This document shows, one piece after another, positions 1-7,443 of a stretch of DNA of 14,109 bases (the first letter of the stretch is position 1; every line of letters starts with the position of its first letter). Source of the DNA: Oscillibacter sp. (GTDB taxonomy: Bacteria > Bacillota > Clostridia > Oscillospirales > Oscillospiraceae); the NCBI GenBank assembly GCA_020025415.1, contig JAHHSB010000020.1:1-14109 (forward strand), written 5' to 3'. Made by a program: the position numbers and the translations under genes. The notes beneath the pieces were generated by a model that saw only the letters and a list, made by a program, of their open reading frames with translations, searched no databases and was not told the DNA's origin.

Positions 1-19
1 GGGGAGCTGACGGATTGTA

Positions 20-661
20 ATGCGTGTTCGCTGTTGGTTGCGGACGCTCCACCAGATCAAGACCCCCATCGCCGCCGCCCAGCTGCTGCTCCAGGCGGAC
101 GGGGCCTCCGACCGGCCGGAGCTTTCCGTGGAGCTTTTGAAGATCGAGCAGTATGTGGACATGATGCTGGGCTATCTGCGCCTGGACAGCGACTCCACCG
201 ACTATGTGCTGCGGGAGACGGATCTGGACGAGCTGATCCGCCAGGCCCTGCGCAAATTCTCCTGGCTGTTTATCCTGAAAAAGATCTCCCTGGACTTCCG
301 GGAGACGGGCCGCCGGGTGGTGACGGATGAAAAGTGGCTGCGCTTCGTGGTGGAGCAGGTACTCTCTAACGCCTTGAAATACACCCCCGCCGGCGGCAGG
401 ATCCGCATTTACGGCGACGGGCAGACCCTGGTGATCTGCGACAACGGCATCGGCATCCGGGAGGAGGACCTGCCCCGGATCTTTGAAAAGGGCTTCACCG
501 GCTACAACGGCCGCCAGGAGAAGAAATCCACCGGCATGGGGCTGTATCTGTGCCGCCGGGTGATGGCCCGGCTGAACCATGGCATCACCGCCGTCTCCCG
601 CACGGGGGAGGGCACCCTGATCTGTCTGAATCTGAGCCGGACAGCGCCGATGGTGGAGTGA
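20..661 (+). CDS. BceS-like sensor histidine kinase, catalytic part only (5' end disrupted or cut)
   Basis: This is the cytoplasmic catalytic part of a two-component sensor kinase, which autophosphorylates on His and passes phosphate to a response regulator. The 213 residues carry an H-box HQIKTPIAA (phosphoacceptor His11), an N-box VLSNALKYTP (Asn117), the G1 box DNGIGI (141-146), an F-box IFEKGFTG (154-161) and the G2 box TGMGLYLC (171-178). HQIKTPI and the FEKGFTGYNGR segment are typical of the BceS/intramembrane-sensing subfamily. Those kinases usually have about 330 residues and two N-terminal TM helices. Here that half is missing: an in-frame TGA lies at 8-10, and residues 1-10 do not resemble the usual linker before the His. 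The ATG at 20 has no clear Shine-Dalgarno sequence. The gene is therefore broken by a frameshift or rearrangement, or the window begins in poor sequence. The ABC genes following 106 nt later fit a BceRS-BceAB module. The family call is secure; whether the gene is intact is doubtful. Confidence 0.8.
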   Translation: MRVRCWLRTLHQIKTPIAAAQLLLQADGASDRPELSVELLKIEQYVDMMLGYLRLDSDSTDYVLRETDLDELIRQALRKFSWLFILKKISLDFRETGRRVVTDEKWLRFVVEQVLSNALKYTPAGGRIRIYGDGQTLVICDNGIGIREEDLPRIFEKGFTGYNGRQEKKSTGMGLYLCRRVMARLNHGITAVSRTGEGTLICLNLSRTAPMVE

Positions 662-767
662 GCCTTCGTGACAAAAGCGTAAGAAACGGGGCCGGACTGT
701 AAGCCAAAATTATGGCAGGCAGCCCGGCCTTGGAGTTATGCTGGTATCATTGAAAGGAGGCATCGGG
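662..767 (+). promoter_or_regulatory. Intergenic region upstream of the BceA-like gene, possible response-regulator target
   Basis: This 106-nt gap between the kinase and the ABC ATPase has no terminator hairpin. Two GTAAG pentamers occur at 679-683 and 699-703, exactly 20 nt apart (about two helical turns), in the contexts GCGTAAGAAA and CTGTAAGCCA. Bce-type operons are known to be induced by their OmpR-family regulator binding upstream of the transporter genes, and such regulators bind tandem half-sites. No convincing -35/-10 pair was found. The regulatory role is inferred and weak. Confidence 0.25.
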
Positions 768-1535
768 ATGCCATTACTGGAAGTACAGCATTTACAAAAG
801 ATCTACACCACCCGCTTCGGCGGCAATCAGGTGCAGGCCCTTTCCGACGTAAATTTCTCTGTGGAGTCGGGAGAATACGTGGCCATCATGGGCGAGTCGG
901 GCTCCGGCAAGACCACCCTTTTGAATATCCTGGCGGCCCTGGACCGGCCCACCGCCGGCGAGGTGGTGCTGGATGGGAAGCCCCTCTCCCGGGTCCGGGA
1001 AGGGGACCTGGCGGCCTTCCGCCGGTCCCACCTGGGCTTTGTGTTCCAGGATTTCAACCTGTTGGACACCTTCTCCAACCGGGACAATATTTTTCTGCCC
1101 CTGGTGCTGGCGGGAGAGCGCTATGAGCTCATGGGGGAAAAGCTGGCCCCCATCGCCCGGCAGCTGGGGATCGAGGGGATCTTGAACAAGTACCCCTACG
1201 AGGTCTCCGGCGGCCAGAAGCAGCGGGTAGCGGTAGCCCGGGCACTGATTACCGATCCCTGGATCGTCCTGGCCGACGAACCCACCGGCGCCCTGGACTC
1301 CCGGGCCAGCGACAATCTGCTGGAGCTGTTTGAGCAGATCAACCAGGGCGGGCATACCATCGTCATGGTGACCCACTCGGTGAAGGCGGCCAGCCACGCC
1401 AAACGGGTGCTCTTTCTCCGGGACGGGGAGGTGTTCCACCAGCTCTACCGGGGCGGCGAGACCCGGGAGGCCCAGTTCCGGCGCATCGCCGACACCCTGA
1501 CGGTGCTGACGGAGGGCGGTGGGGGCCATGCGTAA
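768..1535 (+). CDS. BceA-like ABC transporter ATPase (antimicrobial peptide resistance type)
   Basis: This is the ATP-hydrolysing subunit of a MacB/LolD/BceA-class exporter. It powers the adjacent permease in removing or sensing peptide antibiotics at the membrane. The 255 residues show Walker [10 protein letters not shown] (42-50), Q-loop FVFQD (Gln94), signature VSGGQKQR (146-153), Walker [13 protein letters not shown] (166-177) and H-loop VTHS (His203). The EPTGALDS form and the length are typical of this class. The start at 768 is chosen because AAAGGAGG (753-760) sits 7 nt upstream. An in-frame ATG at 738 would add 10 residues spanning that ribosome binding site. The gene overlaps the permease gene by 8 nt (ATGCGTAA), which implies translational coupling. 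The specific substrate cannot be told from sequence. Confidence 0.93.
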   Translation: MPLLEVQHLQKIYTTRFGGNQVQALSDVNFSVESGEYVAIMGESGSGKTTLLNILAALDRPTAGEVVLDGKPLSRVREGDLAAFRRSHLGFVFQDFNLLDTFSNRDNIFLPLVLAGERYELMGEKLAPIARQLGIEGILNKYPYEVSGGQKQRVAVARALITDPWIVLADEPTGALDSRASDNLLELFEQINQGGHTIVMVTHSVKAASHAKRVLFLRDGEVFHQLYRGGETREAQFRRIADTLTVLTEGGGGHA

Positions 1536-3525
1536 GGGCACGTTCTTTCCCCGGCTGGCCCTGGTGAATCTGGCCCGCAACCGGCGCTTTTACGGGCCGT
1601 ATCTCGTCTCCGCCATCGGCGCGGCGGCCATGTTCTATATCATCCGCTACCTCACCGACAGCGAGATCGTCGCCTCCGTCCGGGGCGCGGCCTACCTGAC
1701 CTCTATGATGCAGCTGGGCACCATCGTGGTGATCCCCTTTTCAGCGGTGCTGCTGCTCTACGCCAACAGCTTTGTGATGAAGCGGCGGCAGCGGGAGCTG
1801 GGCCTTTACAACATCCTGGGCCTGGAAAAGCGGCACATTGCCCTGGTGTGTTTTTGGGAAATGGTCTACTGCGCGCTGGTCATAGTGATCGGCGGACTGG
1901 CGGTGGGGGTGTTGCTGTCCAAGCTGCTGCTGCTATTGCTGCTGCAGCTGGCCCATTTGCCCGTGTCCTTCGGCTTTGAGATCAGCCTGGGGGCCATGGC
2001 CTCCACAGTGGTGCTGTTTTTGTCTCTCGCGGCCCTAACGCTGGTGAGCAACCTCATCCGGGTGGCCCGGTCCCGGCCGGTGGAGCTGTTCCACTCCGCC
2101 CAGATGGGCGAACAGGAGCCCCGGAGCCGGAAGCTGCTGGCCCTGGTGGGGGCGGCGGCCCTGGCGGCGGGCTACGGCATAGCCTGGACGGTGCAAAAGC
2201 CTATGGAGGCCATGTCTCTGTTCTTTCTGGCGGTGGTGCTGGTGATGGTGGGGACCTACTGCCTGTTTATGGCTGGGTCTATCGTGCTGCTCAAGCGGCT
2301 GCGGGCCAACCCTCATTACTATTACCAGACCCGGCACTTCACCGCCGTCTCGGGCCTTTTATACCGGATGAAGCAGAACGCCGTGGGACTGGCCAACATC
2401 TGCATCCTCTCTACCATGGTGCTGGTCACCGTGTCCACCACCGCCAGTTTGTATCTGGGGCTGGAGCAGACCCTGGATCAGATGTATCCCTTTGACCTGG
2501 AGGCCATCCAGTACCTCTCTCCTGTTGACGATCCCGAGAATCCCCGGCTGGAGCCGGAGAAATTGCTGGAGCGGGTGCAGGAGAACCTGGCCGCCACTGG
2601 TCTGGAGGCCGCCCGCCTGAGCTGGTACACCGAGGGACAGGGCCGTGGGATCTTCAGCGGCAATACGATCCAGTGGCAACAGGCCGGAACGGACATCGAC
2701 CTGCGGATCCTGACGGCGGAGGGCTACAGCAGCTACACCGGGCAGGAGGTGACGCTGGCGGAGGACGAGGTGCTGGTCTATACGCAGGGCTTTGACCTGC
2801 CCAACAGCTTCTACTTCGGTGACCGGCTGCTGCAGGTGGCCGACCGGCTGGAGGAGACCGTAAAGAGCAACGACGCTGCGGCGGTAAGGCTGAGCGGGGA
2901 GCCGGAGCTGGTGCTGGTGGTGGCAGACGATGACGTCCGCCGGGAGCTGTTCTCCCAGCCCTTTTCGGATGGATCGGAGCAGACCTGCGGGGAGCTGTTT
3001 TCCCGGAAGTTCCGCATCCAGATGGACCTGATGGGCACCGCCGCAGAAAAGGAGGCCGCGGCGGACATCGTGATGGCCAATACCGGCGGCCAGGTCAGCT
3101 GCGTCAGCCATCAGGATAACGCCGTGGAGTTGTACGCCATGTACGGCGGCTTCGTGTTCCTGGGCATCTTCCTGGGACTGCTGTTTTTGCTGGTCACGGC
3201 GCTGATCATCTACTACAAGCAGATTTCCGAGGGCTATGAGGACCAGCGGCGCTATCAGATCATGCGCCAGGTGGGCATGACTGACCAGGAGGTGCGCTCC
3301 TCCGTCCGCAGCCAGGTCCTGCTGGTGTTCTTCCTGCCGTTGTCTGCGGCGGGCCTTCACACCCTCGCGGCCTTCCCCATGCTCACCAAGCTGCTGCAGC
3401 TGTTCCAGCTCATCAACAACACCCTCTTTGCTCTGTGCACTGCCGGGACGCTGCTGATCTTCTGCGCTATCTACGGCCTGGTATACAGCCTGACTGCCCG
3501 GACCTATCGAAAGATCGTGGCCTGA
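1528..3525 (+). CDS. BceB-like ABC transporter permease (FtsX domains, large extracellular loop)
   Basis: This is the membrane subunit paired with the upstream ATPase. In characterised BceAB systems the permease also relays flux or drug signals to the BceS kinase. With start ATG 1528 it has 665 residues, the usual BceB size. About ten hydrophobic helices are visible. One lies near residues 23-42, others near 58-80, 105-139 and 155-178, a pair at 203-255, one at 285-312, then three C-terminal ones near 538-563, 597-617 and 633-654. Residues about 313-535 form the long hydrophilic extracellular domain characteristic of the family. The cytoplasmic stretch KRRQRELGLYNILGLEK after TM2 and the RRYQIMRQVGMT segment after TM8 are FtsX-like coupling regions. 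A GTG at 1519 is in frame, but GGAGG at 1511-1515 is spaced better for ATG 1528. The gene is followed by a strong terminator, so it ends the operon. Confidence 0.92.
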   Translation: MRKGTFFPRLALVNLARNRRFYGPYLVSAIGAAAMFYIIRYLTDSEIVASVRGAAYLTSMMQLGTIVVIPFSAVLLLYANSFVMKRRQRELGLYNILGLEKRHIALVCFWEMVYCALVIVIGGLAVGVLLSKLLLLLLLQLAHLPVSFGFEISLGAMASTVVLFLSLAALTLVSNLIRVARSRPVELFHSAQMGEQEPRSRKLLALVGAAALAAGYGIAWTVQKPMEAMSLFFLAVVLVMVGTYCLFMAGSIVLLKRLRANPHYYYQTRHFTAVSGLLYRMKQNAVGLANICILSTMVLVTVSTTASLYLGLEQTLDQMYPFDLEAIQYLSPVDDPENPRLEPEKLLERVQENLAATGLEAARLSWYTEGQGRGIFSGNTIQWQQAGTDIDLRILTAEGYSSYTGQEVTLAEDEVLVYTQGFDLPNSFYFGDRLLQVADRLEETVKSNDAAAVRLSGEPELVLVVADDDVRRELFSQPFSDGSEQTCGELFSRKFRIQMDLMGTAAEKEAAADIVMANTGGQVSCVSHQDNAVELYAMYGGFVFLGIFLGLLFLLVTALIIYYKQISEGYEDQRRYQIMRQVGMTDQEVRSSVRSQVLLVFFLPLSAAGLHTLAAFPMLTKLLQLFQLINNTLFALCTAGTLLIFCAIYGLVYSLTARTYRKIVA

Positions 3526-3565
3526 GGGCCCTAAAAAATCCAGAAAAAGAAATTCCAAAAATGAC

Positions 3566-3602
3566 AAGATCCTGGCGGGAAACCCCGCCAGGATCTTTTT
3601 TT
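3566..3602 (+). terminator. Intrinsic terminator of the Bce-like operon (possibly bidirectional)
   Basis: A perfect 14-bp stem is formed by 3566-3579 (AAGATCCTGGCGGG) and 3584-3597, with loop AAAC, followed by a run of seven T (3596-3602). It lies 40 nt after the permease stop codon. It sits between convergent operons: the ribH stop is at 3652 on the other strand. Read on the minus strand the same stem is followed by GTCATTTTT, a poorer U-tract, so it may also serve the riboflavin operon. Confidence 0.92.
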
Positions 3603-3651
3603 CAGGACGGTGCCACACCGCCCCTGTTCTTTCCGGGGCCGGGCTGGAGGC

Positions 3652-4119
3652 TTACCGCTCCAGCTCCCGGATCAGGTTGACCATTTCGATGGCGCCCTGG
3701 GCACACTCGGCACCCTTGTTGCCCGCCTTGGTGCCGGCCCGCTCAATGGCCTGCTCGATGGTGTCGGTGGTCAGCACGCCGAACAGTACCGGCACGTCGC
3801 TCCCAAGGGCCGCCTGGGCCACGCCCTTGGATACCTCCGCGCACACATAGTCATAGTGGCTGGTGGAGCCCCGGATGACCGCGCCCAGGGCGATGACCGC
3901 GTCGTACTTCCCGCTTTTGGCCATCTTGGAGGCGATCAGCGGAATCTCAAAGGCGCCGGGCACCCAGGCAAGGTCGATGTCCTCCGCCCGCACGCCGTGG
4001 CGCAGCAGGCCGTCCTCGCAGCCGCTGATGAGCTTGGAGACAATGAACTCGTTGAACCGGGCGGCCACGATGCCCACCTTGATCTGCTGGGATACCAGCT
4101 TGCCCTCATAAATTTTCAT
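3652..4119 (-). CDS. ribH: 6,7-dimethyl-8-ribityllumazine synthase (RibH)
   Basis: This enzyme condenses 5-amino-6-ribitylaminouracil with 3,4-dihydroxy-2-butanone 4-phosphate to give lumazine, the penultimate step of riboflavin synthesis, and normally assembles into a cytoplasmic icosahedral or pentameric shell. The 155 residues match the family length. Motifs visible are ARFNEFI (20-26), WVPGAFEIP (52-60), [14 protein letters not shown] (79-92) with the catalytic His88, and FGVLTTDT followed by [11 protein letters not shown] (126-136), which contributes the phosphate-binding Arg127. The start is supported by AGGAGGG six nt upstream of the ATG. It is the last gene of the rib operon, 50 nt downstream of ribBA. 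Nothing is unusual about the protein. Confidence 0.97.
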   Translation of the reverse strand: MKIYEGKLVSQQIKVGIVAARFNEFIVSKLISGCEDGLLRHGVRAEDIDLAWVPGAFEIPLIASKMAKSGKYDAVIALGAVIRGSTSHYDYVCAEVSKGVAQAALGSDVPVLFGVLTTDTIEQAIERAGTKAGNKGAECAQGAIEMVNLIRELER

Positions 4120-4169
4120 GGAAAGTCCCTCCTGTGATGAATATAAATTGTAGTGTAAAACGAAGAGAA

Positions 4170-5372
4170 TCAGTAATTGAGAATGTGGCCCATGCGCTGC
4201 TGCTTGGTGCGCAGGTAGAACAGATCCTCCGCCGTGGGGGCGATCTGGATAGGCACCCGTTCCACGATCTCCAGGCCGAAGTCCGAAAGCTGGTAGATCT
4301 TGTCGGGGTTATTGGTGAGAAGCCGCATGGTCCGTACCCCCAGGTCCCGCAGGATCTGGGCGCCGGTCCAGTACTCCCGCAGGTCCGGGGCAAAGCCCAG
4401 CTTCACATTGGCGTCCACGGTGTCGAAGCCCTGCTCCTGGAGGGCGTAGGCCTTGAGCTTGTTGATGAGGCCGATGCCCCGGCCCTCCTGGCGCATATAC
4501 AGCACCACGCCCCGGCCCTCCTCTTCGATCTGGCGCATGGCGGCGGCCAGCTGCTCGCCGCAGTCGCAGCGCTTGGAGCCGAACACATCACCGGTGAGAC
4601 ACTCGGAGTGAACCCGGCAGAGGATGTTCTCCCCGTTGCCGATCTCTCCTTTTACCAGGGCCACGTGATGCTCCCCGGTGAGGTCGTTGACATAGCCGTA
4701 GATCCGAAAGTCGCCGTACCGGGTGGGCATCTTGGCCGCGGCCTCCCGCACCACGTGCTTGTCCTGGCGGCGGCAGTAGTCCTGCAGGGCCTGGATGGTC
4801 AGCACCTTCAGCCCCCACTCCTGGGCCTTTTCCAGCAGCTCCGTGGTGCGCATCATGGTGCCGTCATCCCGCATAATCTCGCAGCACAATCCACAAGGAG
4901 CCAGGCCGGCCAGACGGCACAGATCCACCGTGGCTTCCGTGTGGCCGTTGCGCACCAGCACGCCGCCCCGCCGGGCCACCAGGGGGAAGACATGGCCGGG
5001 CCGGCGCAGATCCTCGGGCCGGGTGGCAGGATCCACGCATTTGCGGCAGGTGTAGCCCCGCTCTTCGGCACTAATGCCGGTGGTGGTGTCCACGTGGTCG
5101 ATGGACACGGTGAAGGCGGTAGAGTGGTTGTCGGTGTTCACCTTCACCATTTGCTCCAGTCCCAGCCGGGCTGCCACTTCCTCGCTCATGGGGGTGCAGA
5201 TCAGGCCCTTGGCATGGACGGCCATGAAATTCACGTTTTCCGTGGTGGCGAACTGGGCGGCGCAGATTAGATCACCCTCGTTCTCCCGCTCCGGGTTGTC
5301 GATAGTGATGATCAGCCGGCCGGCCCGCAGCTCCTCCAGAGCCTCTTCCACGGTGCAGTACTGCTGTTCCAT
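4170..5372 (-). CDS. ribBA: Bifunctional DHBP synthase / GTP cyclohydrolase II (RibBA)
   Basis: This fused enzyme supplies both precursors of riboflavin. The N-terminal domain (about 1-205) converts ribulose 5-phosphate to 3,4-dihydroxy-2-butanone 4-phosphate. The C-terminal domain (about 210-400) opens GTP to the 2,5-diaminopyrimidine. The RibB motifs are ERENEGDL (28-35, acidic metal/substrate loop), RRPGHVFPL (123-131) and [16 protein letters not shown] (136-151). The RibA motifs are [23 protein letters not shown] (253-275) with zinc ligands Cys258, Cys269 and Cys271, [12 protein letters not shown] (291-302), and LLTNNPDKI (351-359). The 400-residue length is typical of Firmicutes RibBA. 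The start at 5372 follows AAGGAGG with 10-nt spacing. The frame stays open further upstream into ribE, but that extension overlaps ribE and has no RibB similarity. The gap to ribE is 20 nt, so the two are co-transcribed. Confidence 0.97.
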   Translation of the reverse strand: MEQQYCTVEEALEELRAGRLIITIDNPERENEGDLICAAQFATTENVNFMAVHAKGLICTPMSEEVAARLGLEQMVKVNTDNHSTAFTVSIDHVDTTTGISAEERGYTCRKCVDPATRPEDLRRPGHVFPLVARRGGVLVRNGHTEATVDLCRLAGLAPCGLCCEIMRDDGTMMRTTELLEKAQEWGLKVLTIQALQDYCRRQDKHVVREAAAKMPTRYGDFRIYGYVNDLTGEHHVALVKGEIGNGENILCRVHSECLTGDVFGSKRCDCGEQLAAAMRQIEEEGRGVVLYMRQEGRGIGLINKLKAYALQEQGFDTVDANVKLGFAPDLREYWTGAQILRDLGVRTMRLLTNNPDKIYQLSDFGLEIVERVPIQIAPTAEDLFYLRTKQQRMGHILNY

Positions 5373-5392
5373 TTTCTCATATCCTCCTTGCG

Positions 5393-6040
5393 TTAAAATC
5401 CGTTTTCCGCCAGAAATTCCAGGGAGATCCCTGATGGCCGCGCCTCCGGCTCCGCCGGGTGCAGCAGCTTTTCTACATATTTGCCGATGATGTCCGTCTC
5501 CAGATTCACCGTGTCTCCCGGGTGCTTGCGTCCCAGGATGGTCACCGCCGCTGTGTGGGGGATGACCGACACGGAGAAGCGGTCCGCCTCCACCCCGGCC
5601 ACCGTCAGGCTGATGCCGTCGATGGTGATGGAGCCCTTTTCCACGACATAGCGCAGCAGCGCCGCCGCGGCGGACACGGTGTACCACACGGCGTTATCAT
5701 CCCGCTCCACGGCGGTGATGGTGCCGGTGCCGTCGATGTGGCCGGAGACGATGTGCCCGCCGAAGCGGCCGTTTGCCGCCATGGCTCGCTCCAGATTTAC
5801 CGGGCTGCCGGGGAGCAGGGCCCCCAGGGCGGAGCGATTCAGCGTTTCGTGCATCACGTCCGCCGTGAAGCTGCCCCCGTCCAGCCGGGTGACCGTCAGG
5901 CACACGCCGTTGACCGCCACGCTGTCGCCGATCTTCAGATCCTCCAGCACCACCGATGCCCCGATGCTCAACTGGGCCGAGTGGGCGCCCCGCTGTACGG
6001 AGCGGAGGGTGCCCATCTCCTCAATGATCCCGGTGAACAT
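5393..6040 (-). CDS. ribE: Riboflavin synthase alpha subunit (RibE)
   Basis: This enzyme performs the final step, dismutation of two lumazine molecules to riboflavin and the ribitylaminouracil. The 215 residues consist of two tandem lumazine-binding barrels, about 1-97 and 98-190. The start MFTGIIEE is the family hallmark. Other motifs are AVNGVCLTV (42-50) in barrel 1, [11 protein letters not shown] (94-104) at the domain junction, IDGISLTV (140-147) in barrel 2 and [13 protein letters not shown] (181-193). The ATG at 6040 is preceded by GAGGTGG within the end of ribD. A longer in-frame ATG at 6079 would add 13 residues that do not belong to the family. It overlaps ribD by 20 nt, so translation is probably coupled. 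Bacillus nomenclature is used; the same protein is called RibC in E. coli. Confidence 0.96.
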   Translation of the reverse strand: MFTGIIEEMGTLRSVQRGAHSAQLSIGASVVLEDLKIGDSVAVNGVCLTVTRLDGGSFTADVMHETLNRSALGALLPGSPVNLERAMAANGRFGGHIVSGHIDGTGTITAVERDDNAVWYTVSAAAALLRYVVEKGSITIDGISLTVAGVEADRFSVSVIPHTAAVTILGRKHPGDTVNLETDIIGKYVEKLLHPAEPEARPSGISLEFLAENGF

Positions 6041-7127
6041 GGCTTTCCACCTCACCTTCCAGCAAAAAGTCCTCCCCAACGGGGGTCAGGCACAGATCCC
6101 GGAGGCTCACCGCCTGGGCGGGCAGGGCCACGCCCGCCCCGCCCACGGGGCCGGGGGCTGCCGTGCCGCCGAAGAGCTTGGGGGCGATGTAGGCCTGCAC
6201 CCGCTGCACCAGTCCGGCCTCCAGAGCCGACCAGTTGAGCTGCCCGCCGCCCTCCAGCAGCACGCTGTCGATTTCCGCTTGGCCCAGACGGTCCATCAGG
6301 GCAGCCAGGTCTACATGGCCCTCCCGCTCCGGCAGGTCCCAGATCTGACAGCCGGCGGAGCGGTAGGGCGCGGCCTGTTCCTCTGTGGGGCCGCAGGCCG
6401 CCAGAATGGTGGGAACCTCCCCCGCCGTGCGGATGATGCGGCTGGCCAGAGGGGTGCGCAGATGGGTGTCACAGATTACCCGCACCGGGTTCCGCCCGCC
6501 CTCCATGCGGCAGGTGAGCAGGGGATCGTCGCTGAATACCGTGCCAACCCCCGCCATGATGGCGGCGCAGCGGTGCCGGTCCTGATGAACCCGGGCCCGG
6601 GCCGCCTCGCCGGTGATCCAGCGGGAGGCACCGGTATAGGTGGCGATCTTCCCGTCCAGAGTCATGGCGTATTTCAACACCACATAGGGCCGCCGGGTGC
6701 GGATGTAGTGGAAAAACACCCGGTTGATAGCGTCGCATGCCTCCCGGCATACCCCGGCCTCCACCTCCACGCCCCGAGCCCGGAGAAGCTCAATGCCCTT
6801 TCCTGCCACCAGGGGGTTGGGATCGTCGGAGCCCACCACTACACGCTGGATGCCCGCTTCCAGAATGGCGTCGGTGCAGGGGGGCTGCCGCCCCTGATGG
6901 CAGCAGGGCTCCAGCGTCACATACAACGTGGCCCCCGCCGGGGACTCGGAACAATCCGCCAGGGCCTCCCGCTCGGCATGGAGGCCGCCGCAGCGGTGGT
7001 GCCAGCCCTGGCCGATGATCCGGCCGTCCTTGACGATCACGGCGCCCACCAGGGGGTTGGGGTTGGTCCAGCCCGCGCCCCGCTCCGCCAGCTCCAGGGC
7101 TAGGTTCATATACTCGCAGTCGTTCAT
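6021..7127 (-). CDS. ribD: Bifunctional pyrimidine deaminase/reductase (RibD)
   Basis: This enzyme carries out the second and third riboflavin steps, deamination of the GTP-derived diaminopyrimidine and NADPH-dependent reduction of its ribose to ribityl. The N-terminal zinc deaminase domain (about 1-140) has GLHAEREAL (His50, Glu52 proton shuttle) and EPCCHQGRQPPC (Cys75, Cys84 zinc ligands), plus NPNPLVGAVIVKDGR (22-36). The C-terminal reductase domain (about 147-360) contains LKYAMTLDGKIA (151-162), the SRWITG segment (168-173), SDDPLLTCR (199-207) and the glycine-rich LLEGGGQLNW turn near residue 290. The 368-residue length is normal. The start is fixed by AAGGAGG 8 nt before ATG 7127, and that ribosome binding site lies directly after a terminator hairpin. 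It is the first gene of the operon and is regulated through the FMN riboswitch leader. Confidence 0.97.
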   Translation of the reverse strand: MNDCEYMNLALELAERGAGWTNPNPLVGAVIVKDGRIIGQGWHHRCGGLHAEREALADCSESPAGATLYVTLEPCCHQGRQPPCTDAILEAGIQRVVVGSDDPNPLVAGKGIELLRARGVEVEAGVCREACDAINRVFFHYIRTRRPYVVLKYAMTLDGKIATYTGASRWITGEAARARVHQDRHRCAAIMAGVGTVFSDDPLLTCRMEGGRNPVRVICDTHLRTPLASRIIRTAGEVPTILAACGPTEEQAAPYRSAGCQIWDLPEREGHVDLAALMDRLGQAEIDSVLLEGGGQLNWSALEAGLVQRVQAYIAPKLFGGTAAPGPVGGAGVALPAQAVSLRDLCLTPVGEDFLLEGEVESHVHRDH

Positions 7128-7145
7128 TTAACCTGCCTCCTTATG

Positions 7146-7178
7146 AAAAAAGAGCCTTTAACAGTTCGTTCAAGGCTC
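7146..7178 (-). terminator. Second leader terminator, just before the ribD ribosome binding site
   Basis: Read on the minus strand, GAGCCTT (7178-7172) pairs with AAGGCTC (7158-7152), with a possible AAC/GTT extension inside the loop. It is followed by TTTTTT (7151-7146). The ribD Shine-Dalgarno AAGGAGG begins about three nt further on. This is therefore a second intrinsic terminator candidate in the same leader, and the hairpin could also affect ribosome access to ribD. The stem is short and moderately stable. Its function is inferred. Confidence 0.65.
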
Positions 7179-7210
7179 GTGAAAAGGCCGGCCGGCACCC
7201 CGCGCCCCGG

Positions 7211-7250
7211 AAAAAGAAAAAGCCCCAGAATGTAGCAACCATTCCAGAGC
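7211..7250 (-). terminator. FMN riboswitch expression-platform terminator
   Basis: On the minus strand the RNA arm GCUCUGGAAUG (7250-7240) can pair over 11 bp, including G-U pairs, with CAUUCUGGGGC (7232-7222) across a 7-nt loop. It is followed directly by UUUUUCUUUUU (7221-7211). It starts 40 nt after the 3' end of the FMN aptamer, the usual place for the terminator that forms when FMN is bound and stops transcription before ribD. I did not find a clear antiterminator pairing. Confidence 0.82.
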
Positions 7251-7261
7251 AAGTCTATGGG

Positions 7262-7281
7262 CGCGGATGCTGCCATCCGCG
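7262..7281 (-). other. Perfect hairpin between FMN aptamer and terminator
   Basis: CGCGGATG and CATCCGCG form a perfect 8-bp stem with a 4-nt loop. It starts 8 nt after the 3' strand of aptamer helix P1. No T-tract follows, so it is not a terminator by itself. It may act as a spacer or folding element of the switch, or mark a pause site. The role is inferred. Confidence 0.55.
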
Positions 7282-7289
7282 TACACACA

Positions 7290-7396
7290 ATCTTCTTTCA
7301 TCCAGACTGTACTGTCGGCCTCGGAATTTCACCGAATCCTGCCTTGCGGCTCGTGGGCTATACCACCGGTGGGGAATTGCACCCCGCCCTGAAGAT
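7290..7396 (-). promoter_or_regulatory. FMN riboswitch (RFN element)
   Basis: This mRNA aptamer binds flavin mononucleotide and represses the downstream rib genes. Read on the minus strand, the conserved RFN blocks appear in order. Closing helix P1 is AUCUUC (7396-7391) with GAAGAU (7295-7290). Between them come GGGCGGGGUGCAAUUCCCC, ACCGGUGGUAUAGCCC, ACGAGCCGCAAGGC, UUCGGUGAAAUUCCGA, GGCCGACAGUACAGUCUGG and AUGAAAGAAG. These match the Rfam-type RFN consensus almost base for base. The element lies about 163 nt upstream of ribD, just after the predicted transcription start, and is followed by the terminator at 7211-7250, so control is probably transcriptional. Confidence 0.97.
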
Positions 7397-7414
7397 CCTG
7401 ATTCAATTGAGAAA

Positions 7415-7443
7415 AGTATACGCCCATCTCCGCCCCTTGTCAA
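7415..7443 (-). promoter_or_regulatory. Promoter of the riboflavin operon
   Basis: On the minus strand a perfect -35 TTGACA (7443-7438) and a -10 TATACT (7420-7415, five of six consensus bases) are separated by exactly 17 nt. Transcription would start near 7408, about 11 nt before the FMN aptamer, which is the expected geometry for an RFN leader. A strong housekeeping sigma promoter shut down by the riboswitch is the natural reading. Confidence 0.88.

Noticed and set aside
738..767. Upstream start for the BceA-like ATPase
   Set aside because: The 10 extra residues span the Shine-Dalgarno sequence of ATG 768 and have no counterpart in the family.
2359..3618. 419-codon open frame on the minus strand under the BceB-like permease
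   Set aside because: It is an antisense shadow rich in Gln, His and Leu; it also runs through the terminator hairpin at 3566-3602.
4134..5270. 378-codon plus-strand open frame across ribBA
   Set aside because: It lies opposite a fully conserved RibBA and has no start signal or domain.
5373..5687. N-terminal extension of RibBA by 105 residues
   Set aside because: It would overlap ribE and does not resemble RibB; a good ribosome binding site supports the start at 5372.
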